A stretch of 64,000 nt of DNA, taken from positions 3,472,001-3,536,000 of the forward strand of contig CP075496.1 in NCBI GenBank assembly GCA_021613535.1, read 5' to 3'. This DNA is from Adineta vaga. Lineage: Eukaryota > Rotifera. Below, piece after piece: positions 42,301 through 52,486 of this stretch. A program made the translations under genes and the position numbers. The first letter of the stretch is position 1, and the number at the start of each line of letters is the position of its first letter. The notes below the pieces were generated by a model. It was not told the origin of the DNA. It ran no database searches and saw nothing but the letters and a program-made list of their open reading frames with translations.

Positions 42301-44448
42301 AACAACAACAGCTGTTTCATTCCAAACATAACCATGAAGATTTTCAACTTTTTCCGGTACAGTTTCGACTGTTTTCACAAGAACTGAATTTGAATAAGCA
42401 GATGGTGTAGCACCAACGAAACCCTTCAATCGAAATTCATATTTCGTATATGGAATTAAATCCATCATCTAAAAGAAATTCTTTTAACATAACAAAAACA
42501 AAGAAATGAAATCTTTACTCGAAATGTAAAACTATAATGTGTCGTTCGTGGATCGACAAGAACTTGTTTATAATCTTGAATATTAATAATATTCATTTCT
42601 TCTTCGTTCATTTCACCATGAGAAGTTGGTAAACGACGATAATAAATAATAAAATGATTAAATCGATCATACCGTCCATTCGATACTCTCCATGTTAATA
42701 AAACACTTCGACTTTGAATATCAGTAGCACTTAACAATGGTTTTGTTTGATTATCTAGAATATATATGTATATATGTACATTCATTTTTTTCATCTTGTC
42801 AATCGATGTCGTTTTCACACACCTGGTATAATAACAGAAATAAATATTTTTGTTGAACCATGCTTATTTTTTGCTTCACAAATATATGTATTCACACCAT
42901 GCATTTCCTGATCAAATCTGAGTAATGCTCGTGTTAAATTTCGTGCAAGAAAATTCGAATCGGATGCTGAGAAGAGAAAGCAAATGAAAATAGGTGATTA
43001 GCTTCATTTTTTTCTTTTTATTAAGAGAAAGAAAACCTCGAATCCAAACAACATCTGCTTCAGGATAACCATCTGCAATACACAGAAGATCTCTAATTCC
43101 ATCATGTTGAAGATCAATTTGAGTATGATTATGTAAATTTTCGCGTATACGAGGATAGATCATGCGTTCTAAATATCAGATCATGCACAAACAAAGAAAA
43201 GACATGCATCGACTATCTCACCTGAAACAATCAATGATCGTATACTGGAAAATGATCGACCAAGAGTATTGGAAGCAATACAAATATAATCACCATCATC
43301 AGCAAGTTCAACAGGATAAACTGACAAGGAACCTATGATGTTAACGGAAGACATTTGTCATTGCAAGTTTAAGAAAAGTCTTCTTTTATTATTTTCAGTT
43401 ATTAGAGTCAAGATTAATTATAGCTTGTCGTTAGATTCCTTCTACTTATTTATGTATTCGTCGTTCTTTTTTTCTTATAGTACTTTGCTTGTTGCATCTT
43501 TTCTTTAGTTTCATCTCATTAGTCGGAAGTTGAAGAATGTCTAAATCAACCTAGGGAATGTTGTTTTTCATCAAAGTTCTAAAGCCAGAAAAGCATATGT
43601 CTCTGTTTAGTTTCGAAAGAAAAACTTCTCAGTTAACATATTCATAATATTCAAAAAGAAAAAAGAAAAAACGTTCATTTTCATACTTGAATGTTTTGTT
43701 TCTTGTATCTTAATTCGTTTACCATCATTTTGTATGAAATGTATTGTTTTTATTCGTTCTGAATGTTCATCAGCAGATGTATTTTTTAAATGTATCCATA
43801 AAAATTGTATTGGATACGGACTTGCTACGGATTGACATTTTGTATGAAATGCGCCACCAATTTGCACTCGTCTTCCAAATGTAGTCGCATCATTTTCATC
43901 GAGAATAAATGGAACATGATATTGTATAGCTAATTTACCTAATTCTCTTTCATTGTACATTCCCATTGATTCATCATATTCATTCATATCATTCAATGGT
44001 AGTTTAACATCGATATAAGCCGATGAAATCATTTCATAAGTTGAATTGATATTTACATGACAGGTATATTTACCAGCGAACATGTCAGGTTCTTTAACAA
44101 CGAGTACACTCGTCGATGTTCCATAATAAAAATCAAAACAATCCGAATTATTAAATAAACGTTTACAATGTGTATCAGTATCATTTGTCTGATCAAATAA
44201 AGATTCATAATGCCAGCGTATTCGTTTGAAATTAATATGATGTGATGTTTGACAAATATGATAAACGAATGCATTAGGTTTATAAACAACAGTTAAATTG
44301 TGTAAATCTCGAAGAAATGATATAGCCAATGTAGTTCCTGTAATGATTAAAAAGAAAACAATAGATACAAAAAAAACAACACAATTGAAAGTTCCGGTTT
44401 ACCTTGAATGAACATCCACAGTTGGTAAATGAACCAAACTACAAACAT
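24377..44448 (-). CDS. LAR-type (class IIa) receptor protein tyrosine phosphatase
   Basis: A cell-surface receptor phosphatase used in axon guidance and synapse and adhesion signalling in other animals. Signal exon [10 protein letters not shown] begins at 44448. Three Ig domains follow to about 42835 ('[16 protein letters not shown]', '[12 protein letters not shown]'), then about nine FN3 domains (42760 to about 27300). The TM helix '[16 protein letters not shown]' lies near 26900. Both PTP domains are near-canonical. D1 has '[15 protein letters not shown]', a WPDHG loop split by an intron at about 25995/25933, and '[11 protein letters not shown]' near 25830. D2 has '[16 protein letters not shown]' and 'HCSA' joined to 'GAGRTGVF' near 24690-24620, so Cys and Arg are kept. 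The last exon ends '[15 protein letters not shown]', with its stop at 24377. Most extracellular exon junctions are phase 1. Large introns fall at 42262-41622, 39431-35603, 35263-31356 and 29393-27951. The joining of the Ig block to the rest rests on phase match, so two adjacent genes remain possible. Confidence 0.82.
29837..29963 (-). other. Alternative first exon of the LAR gene (signal peptide, short isoform)
   Basis: The exon begins [17 protein letters not shown], a classic signal-peptide core, and stays open for 42 codons. It ends at a GTAAGAC donor in phase 1. The next exon (29719 to about 29393, starting '[14 protein letters not shown]') requires phase 1, so the join is in frame. Such a product would keep only the three membrane-proximal FN3 domains, TM and both phosphatase domains. 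No acceptor precedes the ATG, as expected for a first exon. Confidence 0.55.
30357..30381. repeat. (GAA)n microsatellite
   Basis: About eight tandem GAA units inside the LAR intron that separates the alternative signal exon from the exon near 31100. Purine-rich simple repeats are frequent in the introns of this gene. Confidence 0.9.
31436..33862 (+). CDS. NUDT9/TRPM2-type ADP-ribose-binding homology protein lacking the Nudix box
   Basis: Four exons with consistent phase 0: 31436-31762, about 31812-31912, about 32731-32805 and 32876-33862, about 495 residues. The first three exons are polar and Ser-rich with a small Cys cluster ('[12 protein letters not shown]'). The last exon carries the NUDT9-homology signature: '[18 protein letters not shown]', '[20 protein letters not shown]' and, near the end, '[14 protein letters not shown]'. 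In NUDT9 these bracket the catalytic Nudix helix (GX5EX7REXXEEXG). Here the segment between '[11 protein letters not shown]' and 'VYLDHPLN' is only about 12 residues and contains no such motif, so hydrolase activity is not expected. There are no membrane segments, so it is not a TRPM2 channel. The gene lies wholly inside the 35263-31356 intron of the LAR gene on the opposite strand. It may bind ADP-ribose or be a decayed paralogue. Confidence 0.72.
35603..39431. other. Large intron of the LAR gene
   Basis: About 3.8 kb between FN3 exons, AT-rich, with a (TC)n tract at 35796-35820, short (TA)n runs and many homopurine stretches. I found no further FN3 or Ig exon on the minus strand. Plus-strand frames here, such as the Cys-containing one at 36723-36908, have no splice context or family resemblance. 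Confidence 0.5.
35796..35820. repeat. (CT)n microsatellite
   Basis: An uninterrupted run of about twelve CT dinucleotides in the 3.8-kb LAR intron, just upstream of the FN3 exon that starts at 35602 on the minus strand. On the minus strand it reads as GA. Confidence 0.9.
39432..39780 (-). other. Alternative first exon of the LAR gene (signal peptide plus one FN3)
   Basis: ATG at 39780 opens '[21 protein letters not shown]', a signal peptide with a likely cleavage after the Ala-Gln region. One FN3 domain follows ('[15 protein letters not shown]', '[14 protein letters not shown]'). The exon ends phase 1 (GAT GAA ACA G, donor GTAACT at 39431). It joins in frame to exon 35602-35264 ('[12 protein letters not shown]'). 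The preceding Ig/FN3 exon ending at 41057 is also phase 1 and can skip directly to 35602, so this exon looks like an internal start rather than an obligatory exon. Confidence 0.55.
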
Positions 44449-47400
44449 AGCCAATCAATTCAATCAAAATGATTGCTAGTTTTTCTCGTTTGAAATTCAA
44501 ATCATGTAGGAATTGTAGTTCTATTATTCTTATAAACTAAAAGAACAAGAGAAAATTAACTAGAGAATATGATTCGAATGATGTCATTTGACTGTACTCA
44601 ACGACAACCGATACAGGAAGTACCATCATATCGGACCTCTCTCATATGCCTATCGGGTAGAACGATTGAAAAGAGAGAGAGAGAGAACGAGTATAGTCTT
44701 TGATATAGATTCGATTAGCTCTATCCATCTGTCTGACAAACTTTTTTTTTCTTCTTCTTCTTCATCATCATCATCATCATCATCATTTTCCTTCCTTCAT
44801 AACGTCAACAGAAAAAAAATAGAGGAAGGAAATGAAATGAATCATTCTCGATTCCTCTACACTCTCATTGACAAACCAGTTTCTTATCATCATCATTGCA
44901 TTTTCTATCCTTCAAATGTTCACTAATATATTTATCATTAATTTCGACAGGGCAATAAAAAGAAGAACAAGAAGCTCCATAGTCTCCTAGGACATATTTG
45001 TCGAAATTTATTATAAAAATTTTCTTTTCTCCTCCTAAAAATCGTTTACTTAGCCCTATTGAAATGATTGATAGATCGAATGATGTTACTTCATTGCTGA
45101 TCATCATGTTGATAGTCTCAATGTGAAAGAAAGTGAAGCATATTTTATCACTGATCATTCTCATCTTTAACAAATGATTCTTTGCTTATCTTTTGCTTTC
45201 TGATTGCTGCAACTGCTGTCTTTGTTCTCAAACGTATACAGAGAGAGAGAGAGGAAGAAGATAGAAGAATGTTTGTATCAATCGACAAATCGTTAAACAA
45301 TTACAATTCTTACAATAAACGATATCGGAGTGATAAACGCTTCGAGGGTTGGTAGATATTTCATCGCATGTCTCTCTCTCTCTCTCTGTTTTAAATGAGA
45401 AGAAGAAGAAAAAAAGCGATAGTTTATATGAGCGATGTCGGCATCGATGAAAATGATGATGATGATTTATTTATTGAGTAAATTGAATGCTACAAAGCAT
45501 TTGTATCGAAATGACTCGAAGACTAACCTTGTCAGATTGATAGACATCATTAATTTGACGAATACTGTTCGAATATTGATCACTTGTCGGTGGATAATGT
45601 CATTGTAAGACAATATTATGTGAAAACGAGCAGTAACAAAAAAAATAGGAACTAATTAGTTACTGTTCTTTCCACTATTCCCGGAATACACATCTCTCCG
45701 TACATGCACATTTATTACAAACAGATGAGCGCCTGATTTCCTTTATTTTCCCTGTACACATGAGATGATGTGAAAAAAATTTCCAATCTTTCTTTTTCTT
45801 ACTCTCGTTTTCTCCTCCCTTCTTTTCTCATTTTTCTTCTGTTATTATTAATATTATTGTCGCTTTCTTTTGCATTGCATGTTCTCGTCTCTCTCCCCTT
45901 CTCCCTCTCCCTCTCTCTCTCTTCTTTCGCCTTCACCAAAATCACAAGGCGGAGAAGCGGTTTGCGATTTTGATTATCGTCTTCCTTCTTCTTTTTCTTC
46001 AACTTGTTTCTTTTTCCATAGAAGTAGGAGAAAACTAATGTGAGAAAGAACAAGGTTGCGACAACACTTATTCAATCAACATTTGGGACCGGCAACAAGT
46101 CGATAGCATCAGTTTAGGAAAGATGACTAGAGAAGCAAGGAAATAAAAAATTGTATTAGCTACTAGAATGCATATAACATACATGATCTACTAGATATCT
46201 TCGAAGACATTTCGAGATTTATTAAAAGAACAAAGAATCTCTGTTTTTCACATGACAGAAAGAAGAAAAAAACTGCTGTGACAATGACAATCGATGGTCA
46301 TTTCCAGAATGTTAAGATCTAATCCTTGGAATTACTCACAGTTGTTCTTAGTTTCAGTGCAGAATTAATAAGGAAAACGTGGTATGTTAGTTGTAATGAG
46401 TATGGTGTATGTAGAAGCGCATGTGAGACCTCCTGCTAATAACCTAATCATCAATCTAGTTGTGATTAAACCTACTGGTTTGTTTGCTCGACGTGGTGGA
46501 GAAAATTCATTATGTACTTGGCACACATAGTTATTTCCGGAGCCTTGGCGTAATGAGACAATGATGACAGTGTATCACGGTATATGAACCAAAGAGAAGA
46601 ACATCGCCTGTCCGATTGGCATATCACAAGAATATACTTGAAAAAAAGAGAAAAGGAAAAAGAAAAAGAAAAGAAACAGAAAAATAAAATAGTCAACTAA
46701 TTCAAGTATTATTCTTTGAATGTCGTCCTATTCATTGATAAATATACTTAACATATAGAAATAGTAAACGGAAGAAGAAAAGAAAAAGAAACTTGAAAAG
46801 CATTTAAGTGTATAACATAACTGAAAAATTAACCTGCACTTTAGTATTTTAATTTACTCGCAATTCATTTGCGGCTTTCCTTTCTTCTTCTTCTTCTTGA
46901 ATTTTTTCGTTATAGAATTGCATCATGCATCTGTCAACTTACATTATCACTCAAATAGATCGGTCACGCTTTTCCGAACTACAATAAACAAGAATATTGT
47001 TGAACTATAGATGTCATCTAGATATAATCTCTGGAGAGAGATTGTATGTGAATATACGTGGTTATCGTGTATAACCCATGTTTTCCGTCTCAAATCGGCA
47101 AAGGCGATAAGAAAGAACAAAAAAAGAATTGAGCTTAACAGAAATAAAAAGAAACGACTTATGTGTCCGTACACAATTCAATCATATTTCTTTTTTTCAG
47201 TAAAGAAACTCGTACCGAAATAGAAGAAGAAGAAGAAGAAGAAGGTGAACTAACAATACGTTGATTTCTCAAGCGGGTCGTTTTTCCTTTCTCGCGCTCT
47301 CTTTTTCATTCATATGAAAAAAATTATTGACAAGTACATAGTTTAGAATTGTATATGATCTAAACATGTCACATTATCGATATAATAGACGTTCAAAAAA

Positions 47401-48616
47401 CGATTTTTATCATCGTTGTCGGCAAACAGACGAAGAGATTGTTATTGAAGATAATCTTTTCTCTTTCTTTTTTCGTTAGAACTAATTTACTATGATCTGT
47501 TGAGTTCAACCATATCTAATCGATTTTTCAGGAATACAAAAATACACAGAGGGAAAAATATTTACTTCAATCTTCTTTTCTTGAAACAATGTTTATCATC
47601 TACACGTTTCTTCAATCTAAAAATATCTATTTATGTAGCCCGATGAAAATGTGCAATGGAATTGATTGATTGTTTACTTCTATAGGACTTCGTACTCATC
47701 AATACAGGAGAGAAATTGATGGCAATAGTATTCCTACGAGTCAGTCAGTACCCTTAAGCGATTGCGATGCCCAAGCTAAACACGACGAGCATTTAGTGCT
47801 ACAATGATTTCAATTATCGGATAAGTATGCATCGAAGATCGTGCAACACTATTCCTAACTATTAGAACGTTGATCGTATCAATGCGTAACAACATCCGCT
47901 GCTAATATCGTTTATGCTTCATCATTATGAACTATTTGTTCAATTGATGACGATTGACTCTTGATTTTTTTCTCTCTCGTTCACCAAATCAATAAAACTC
48001 GGATTAGATACACATTGCCACTAATACATTCACATTTTCTTCCATTGTCTATGTTTATATAAGGACACGTTTTTGCCATTAATTAGTTGAACATAAATAG
48101 ATGCACACACACACACATTCTTTCATTGAATTCTCCATAACTTCTAAATGAACATTATATTAATCTCTTCCGTGAAGAGCAATGACCTATTTCTATCTAT
48201 CTTATTAGAATGATTGTTATTCAACTTTCTCCAAATATTATTATATCATTAAGTACCTAAAGTGATAAAAAAGGAACACTAAAGTGTTAATAAATTAATA
48301 AAAAATGCATCATTTATCGATCGTTTGTTTCAGTAAAACTTCTCTTCGATATTATCCGAGCAAATAAATGAACTCTATCTAATTCTGTACGATTTATTTA
48401 AGCTTTACTTGAAGAAAAATCATTGTAACATGCACGATCTAAAAGCTTATATTACTCTATTAAATAATTGTATTGATCGACAGAGAGAAAGAACATATGA
48501 TGTAACATTTTTCTTCCGAATTAATTTAGAAATTTTTATTACAAAACTGGTTTTTTTTTAAATAAAGAACTCGATAAATTGATAAAAAGAAAAAAAATAC
48601 TAAATTGAACTGTTTT
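44449..48616. other. Long low-complexity spacer upstream of the LAR gene
   Basis: About 4.2 kb with CT, GA, TCA and GAA microsatellites (for example around 44750-44790, 45240 and 45890-45925). No complete gene is visible. Two short minus-strand segments look exon-like. One is an Ig fragment at 46574-46476. The other is 24 open codons at 45599-45528 before a GTTAGT donor. A plus-strand segment at 47686-47807 follows a good acceptor and ends in a stop, but has no partner. The region most likely holds the LAR promoter and 5' leader exons. Confidence 0.45.
46476..46574 (-). pseudogene. Isolated Ig-domain exon fragment
   Basis: Thirty-three open codons read 'LRQGSGNNYVCQVHNEF' and then 'SPPRRANKP', ending at a GTAGGT donor. 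The 'Y-V-C-Q-V-H-N' spacing matches strands F and G of an I-set Ig domain. I found no matching exon with the first half of the domain or a downstream partner before the signal exon at 44448. It may be a relic, or an exon of an unmodelled longer transcript of the LAR locus. Confidence 0.35.
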
Positions 48617-49322
48617 CTATAAATTTCGACATCGTTGCTTATTTGCTTGTTGATTTTTATGATGATAATCAAGAAGTTTATCGGTTTGAATTACTATTTT
48701 ATCGCGATACATAATATTAAAATTAAACTTTAATGTAAATTCAAATGTAATATTCGAACATAGGTGAACTCGACTGAAATTATCAGTCACATTCGATTGT
48801 AATCTTTCATATCCATTGCCCTTTACGTATCTACCACGATAATGACCTGTTGTATAAATTAATTGTTGAATGACAGGTTTGGATTTCTTCACATAAATTA
48901 TTGAATCTTGATTATATTTTTCACCCAAACGAAATAATTCTTCTAATTCATCTTGTGGTGATTCATTATGTAATATAAGAAAAAAACTTCGTTCTATTCC
49001 ACCATCATATGAACCAATGATCGAGGAGTAGATATAAAAATCTTTAATATCATCAATTAATTTGTTTGTTCGTTGTTGAATGACATAATCGCTTAGATAT
49101 AAATCATTCAACATAGCTGGATTTCTTCCCGCACTTATAATTGCATATCCTCCATTATTCAATAAATGTTCAATCGTTTTCCGTGAAAATGTTAGTGGAT
49201 TAATTGATGACATCCATTCTAAAGAACGAAAATATTTGAAGAAAAGAAAAATTTCGTCAATGAATACCTTCTGTTGTTGGATGGAAACAAGTAACAAGTA
49301 ATAAGGAAATAAAGAGAATCAT
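48617..49322 (-). CDS. Small secreted protein with a DUF3293-like domain
   Basis: Two exons, 49322-49268 and 49218-48617, join in phase 1 across a 49-nt intron to give 218 residues. The start 'MILFISLLLVTCFHPTTE' is a good signal peptide, so the product should be secreted or lumenal. The core reads 'GGYAIISAGRNPAMLNDLYL', then a helix ending 'QRTNKLIDDIK', then 'GSYDGGIERSFFLIL', then 'ELFRLGEKYNQDSIIYV'. This order (A-I-[IL]-[ST]-A-x-N-P, paired N/R helix, G-E-x-S-F, 'YNQDSIIY') resembles the bacterial DUF3293 family as I remember it. No function is known to me for that family. The C-terminus is basic with N-glycosylation sequons. No neighbour suggests a role. The family call is tentative; the gene model is firmer. 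Confidence 0.62.
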
Positions 49323-49870
49323 TTAATGTTCAATAAGATAGTTTTGAGGATGCAATTATCTTACGAGAAGATTAATGATCTGTAAGCAAAATGAGTTTTA
49401 AACGAAAAAAGAATCGAATTTTTGATGTTATTTTTATTTTTTATTTCTTTGAATTCAATTTATTTTTTTTTTCTATTCCATTTTGACGAGAAGAAAAGAT
49501 GAGGGAAAAACACATACAAGTCGATTGAAGAAGAAGAAGAAGAAGAAGACGACGAAAAAGAGAATGAAGATGTTCTTATACAATTGAAAGGTAAGAAAAG
49601 ATGAATATGATATATATATCAAGAGATCAACAAGCTAATATGACAATAACAATAAGAAAGAGAAGAAAACAGATATAGAATAGGTCTCAATTAATTGTAC
49701 GCGATCAAGAGACAAAAATATATATATAAATAACAAACATATATCATCATTTCGAAAGCACAGTGCTAATTTGAACAATAGGGAAGAATAAACAGAACAA
49801 TAACAAAAAAAAGAGAAAAAAGAAGCATCTAAAGATACATACATATGTATATTGATCTGATCTTTTATTT
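49323..49870. other. Spacer between cyclin B and the DUF3293-like gene
   Basis: AT-rich, with a GAA run near 49530-49549 and (TA)n tracts. No exon is recognised. It should contain the cyclin B 3' UTR and the upstream region of the secreted protein gene. Confidence 0.5.
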
Positions 49871-51729
49871 TCATTCACTTGCTAATTGATGAATAAGTGC
49901 TTGTTGTTGTACACAATACAAACTTGCTTGTGATAATTGTTCGTGTTCATAACGTTTAATAAGAATTTCGCATTCTTTACAATTATTTCCGGTAAGAGAT
50001 TTATCAATAAATTGTGCTAAAATTTTAATACCATTTGAAAGTGATTCAAAGGTTTTATATGGTGAACGTTTTTGTAATTCTTCTGGCCAACATTGTTCGA
50101 ATGTTGATGGTTGATTTGGATTGAGAATATGACGTGTGATATATGTTGCACTTGCAGCAATCAATGACGGAGCCAAACCAATACATGATATATCAAGTAA
50201 TGCCATATCGATGAGGAATTTTCCAATTGCATGTTGTTCATCACCTGCACTTGATATGAACGAATAACGACGAAGAAATTGAAGACTAAAATAAAAAGGA
50301 AATTTAAAGACACCATGTATTATTAGTTTTGCTTGTGATTTAGTGAAGAAAGGCAAGCAAGAAACACGTTTTAATGAAAAAACTGTTTCACATGATTAGT
50401 CACAAGGGAAAGCATATTTTCTTATTTACCTGGTTGGTCGATTCAATTCAAAGTGTAATTCATGAAGAATTTTCTTTTCCATTCTTTTTACTTGATCACT
50501 TGTATAAGTATGATCTGTGACATAGACAAGTTCATCTACAGGTGGATGATGAGTTTCCTAGAAATAGAAAAAAGAAAATAGCGTGTTATCTAATCGATAG
50601 TTTCGTCTACAAAAGAGAAAGCTTACTTCAACTTTTGCTGCAATAAGAAATGCAGCAACGGCAATTAATTGTAAATTTTTTTGTGTTACAAACGATGTAC
50701 CAGCTGTTGATGCATTTATACATTGCTGAAGAAAACGATCAAGTAAACCGATGCAACTAGAAAAATAGAAAATAAATTGTTCAAATATTAATTCAATACA
50801 AGTATATCTTATTGTTACTTACATATGCATAGCATCTTGTGATAAATGAAATCTAGCATAAAATAATTGTATAATCCATCCGACAACAATAGTTCGATGT
50901 TTTGTTGTTAATTTCCATGGTCGCGTTGCACTACCATTTGCCATTGTTGCCATTGTTGTTAATGGAAATGATGTTGATGATGATGATGGAACGGTTAAGA
51001 ATGTCGATTGAATTGGATATTTTTTTTCTAATGTATATAGTAAATTCATTATATCAGCAACATAATCCATTGCATATGTTGGATCAATTGGTTCATCATC
51101 TTCATCGGTTTGTAAATCATCATCAGTTAATGCTTGTTCAATAATTTCAATTGTGAATTCTTCGGCTGTATATTTATCAATAATTTGTACAGGTATTATA
51201 ATTGCTTTTTTACGTAATGTATTGGATATTGTTGGACGTTTTGATGCACGATTTTCTTTGTTATCATTACTAATAGAAAATTTTGTTTTGGGTTGTTCAA
51301 CCAAATCCATTTTTTTGACATTTTCAGCTAATGATGCTACAATCTTTTTTCCGAAAAAAAAAGAAAATGAATTCAATGAATAGATCTTATTCAATGAAAA
51401 CTTACAACTTGTTTTAATGTTTCGCCTTCTCCAGTTGAATTATCTAATGAAGAACCTGAAACAATCACAGCTAATTTATGTAATGAACGTCGTCGTTTGA
51501 AGACGATATTGTTTTTTGCACTTGTACTTGATCGTCGAGCTTGAACTTGTTGTTTGTTGAGACCAATTGTAGTTAGATCATTTTCACTTTTAATCTGTTC
51601 ATTTTGAATCGGTTTTAATGTATTTGTTGATGGAGCAAGAATTGAATTGCGAATTTTTGATTGACGTGCTAAGGAAGCTTTCGTTGGACGTGGAACAATA
51701 ACTGATGGACGCTTGATTGATGGTCGCAT
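49871..51729 (-). CDS. G2/mitotic-specific cyclin B
   Basis: The regulatory subunit that activates CDK1 at mitotic entry. Five exons (51729-51406, 51343-50823, 50756-50627, 50557-50430, 50285-49871) have matching phases and give 505 residues. The N-terminus is basic and disordered, with a KEN degradation box ('SNDNKENRAS', near 51255) and an RxxL-type candidate in 'RRRSLHKLAV'. The first cyclin box runs from 'DYVADIMNLLYTLEKKYP' through 'RTIVVGWIIQLFYARFHLSQ', where the usual MRAIL-type motif is replaced by RTIVV. 'AKVEETHHPPVDELVYVTD' crosses an exon junction. The second box has 'QFLRRYSFISSAGDEQHAIG' and 'LAPSLIAASATYITRHIL'. Cyclin A is less likely because FLRR followed by EQH is B-like. 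It is divergent from eL41 across 401 bp. Confidence 0.87.
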
Positions 51730-52130
51730 AATGGAAACTTTTGACTTAAAAGACAAGGAAACGAAATGATCTAGAAGATAAACGTTGATAATTATGAAAA
51801 ATTCATCATAAGACAAAGAATGAATTCTGTCGATATTTCACTGAACGATATCGGCAGCCGCGAACAAAGAAATTGAAAATCAAGTAGAATTTTATTTTCA
51901 ATTAATTTATTGAATTTAAAGAAGTTTTTTGTTTGTAATTTTAAAGAATTTTCCGAAAAAAAAGTTTTCTTTTTATAAAGTGCATAGATGTGTTGAAAAA
52001 GTATGGAGGTGAGATAATTCGATGTATTGACCAATGAAATTCGTTCACCTATGAGAATGCAAACGATGTACGGGGCAACTTGTTTTTCTTTTCACTTTAC
52101 TGTCGATCTCGTATCTGATATTGATTAACG
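51730..52130. promoter_or_regulatory. Shared upstream region of cyclin B and eL41
   Basis: The two genes are transcribed away from each other, so this 401-bp AT-rich interval must hold both promoters. A pyrimidine-rich stretch (tttttcttttcactttac) just before the eL41 start is reminiscent of ribosomal-protein gene leaders. No specific factor site was assigned. Confidence 0.4.
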
Positions 52131-52261
52131 ATGCGAGCTAAATGGCGTAAGAAACGTATGCGACGTTTGAAACGTAAAAGAAGACGTAAGTTTAAAATAT
52201 ATTTAATTAAATTCATTTAACCTTCGATCTTATTTTAGGTATGCGTGAAAGATCCAAATAA
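52131..52261 (+). CDS. RPL41: 60S ribosomal protein eL41
   Basis: A 25-residue, almost entirely basic large-subunit ribosomal protein that sits at the intersubunit bridge. Exon 1 (52131-52185) encodes MRAKWRKKRMRRLKRKRR. A 53-nt intron follows, and exon 2 (52239-52261) completes 'RMRERSK' and the stop. The sequence differs from the near-invariant animal protein at only a couple of positions near the C-terminus. The gene is far below usual ORF cut-offs but unmistakable. It lies just upstream of REV3 on the same strand. Confidence 0.95.
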
Positions 52262-52486
52262 ACTATCAGTTCATCATCCAAATGGAAAACAACAAATGAC
52301 CTCAAAAATAACCATTAATTCAGATTCAATCTCGTTTACGTTGTTTTTTTTAATGAAAATTTGTTTGTTTTTTAAAATGGATGATGTATATGAATAAACC
52401 GAGACACAAGAAGGAAAATCATCACTAAAACGCATCTTTCATTTGTTTTTCTTTTCTTTTCAATACTCGAATAGATCGATTGAATA

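Noticed and set aside
45528-45599. Minus-strand open segment 'HYPPTSDQYSNSIRQINDVY' before a GTTAGT donor
   Set aside because: There is a stop directly before it and no AG acceptor at the right place. It was left as a possible leader exon only.
47686-47807. Plus-strand exon-like segment after a good acceptor ('EIDGNSIPTSQSVPLSDCDA', then stop)
   Set aside because: About 40 open codons can occur by chance. No upstream exon with a matching donor was found, and no family is recognised.
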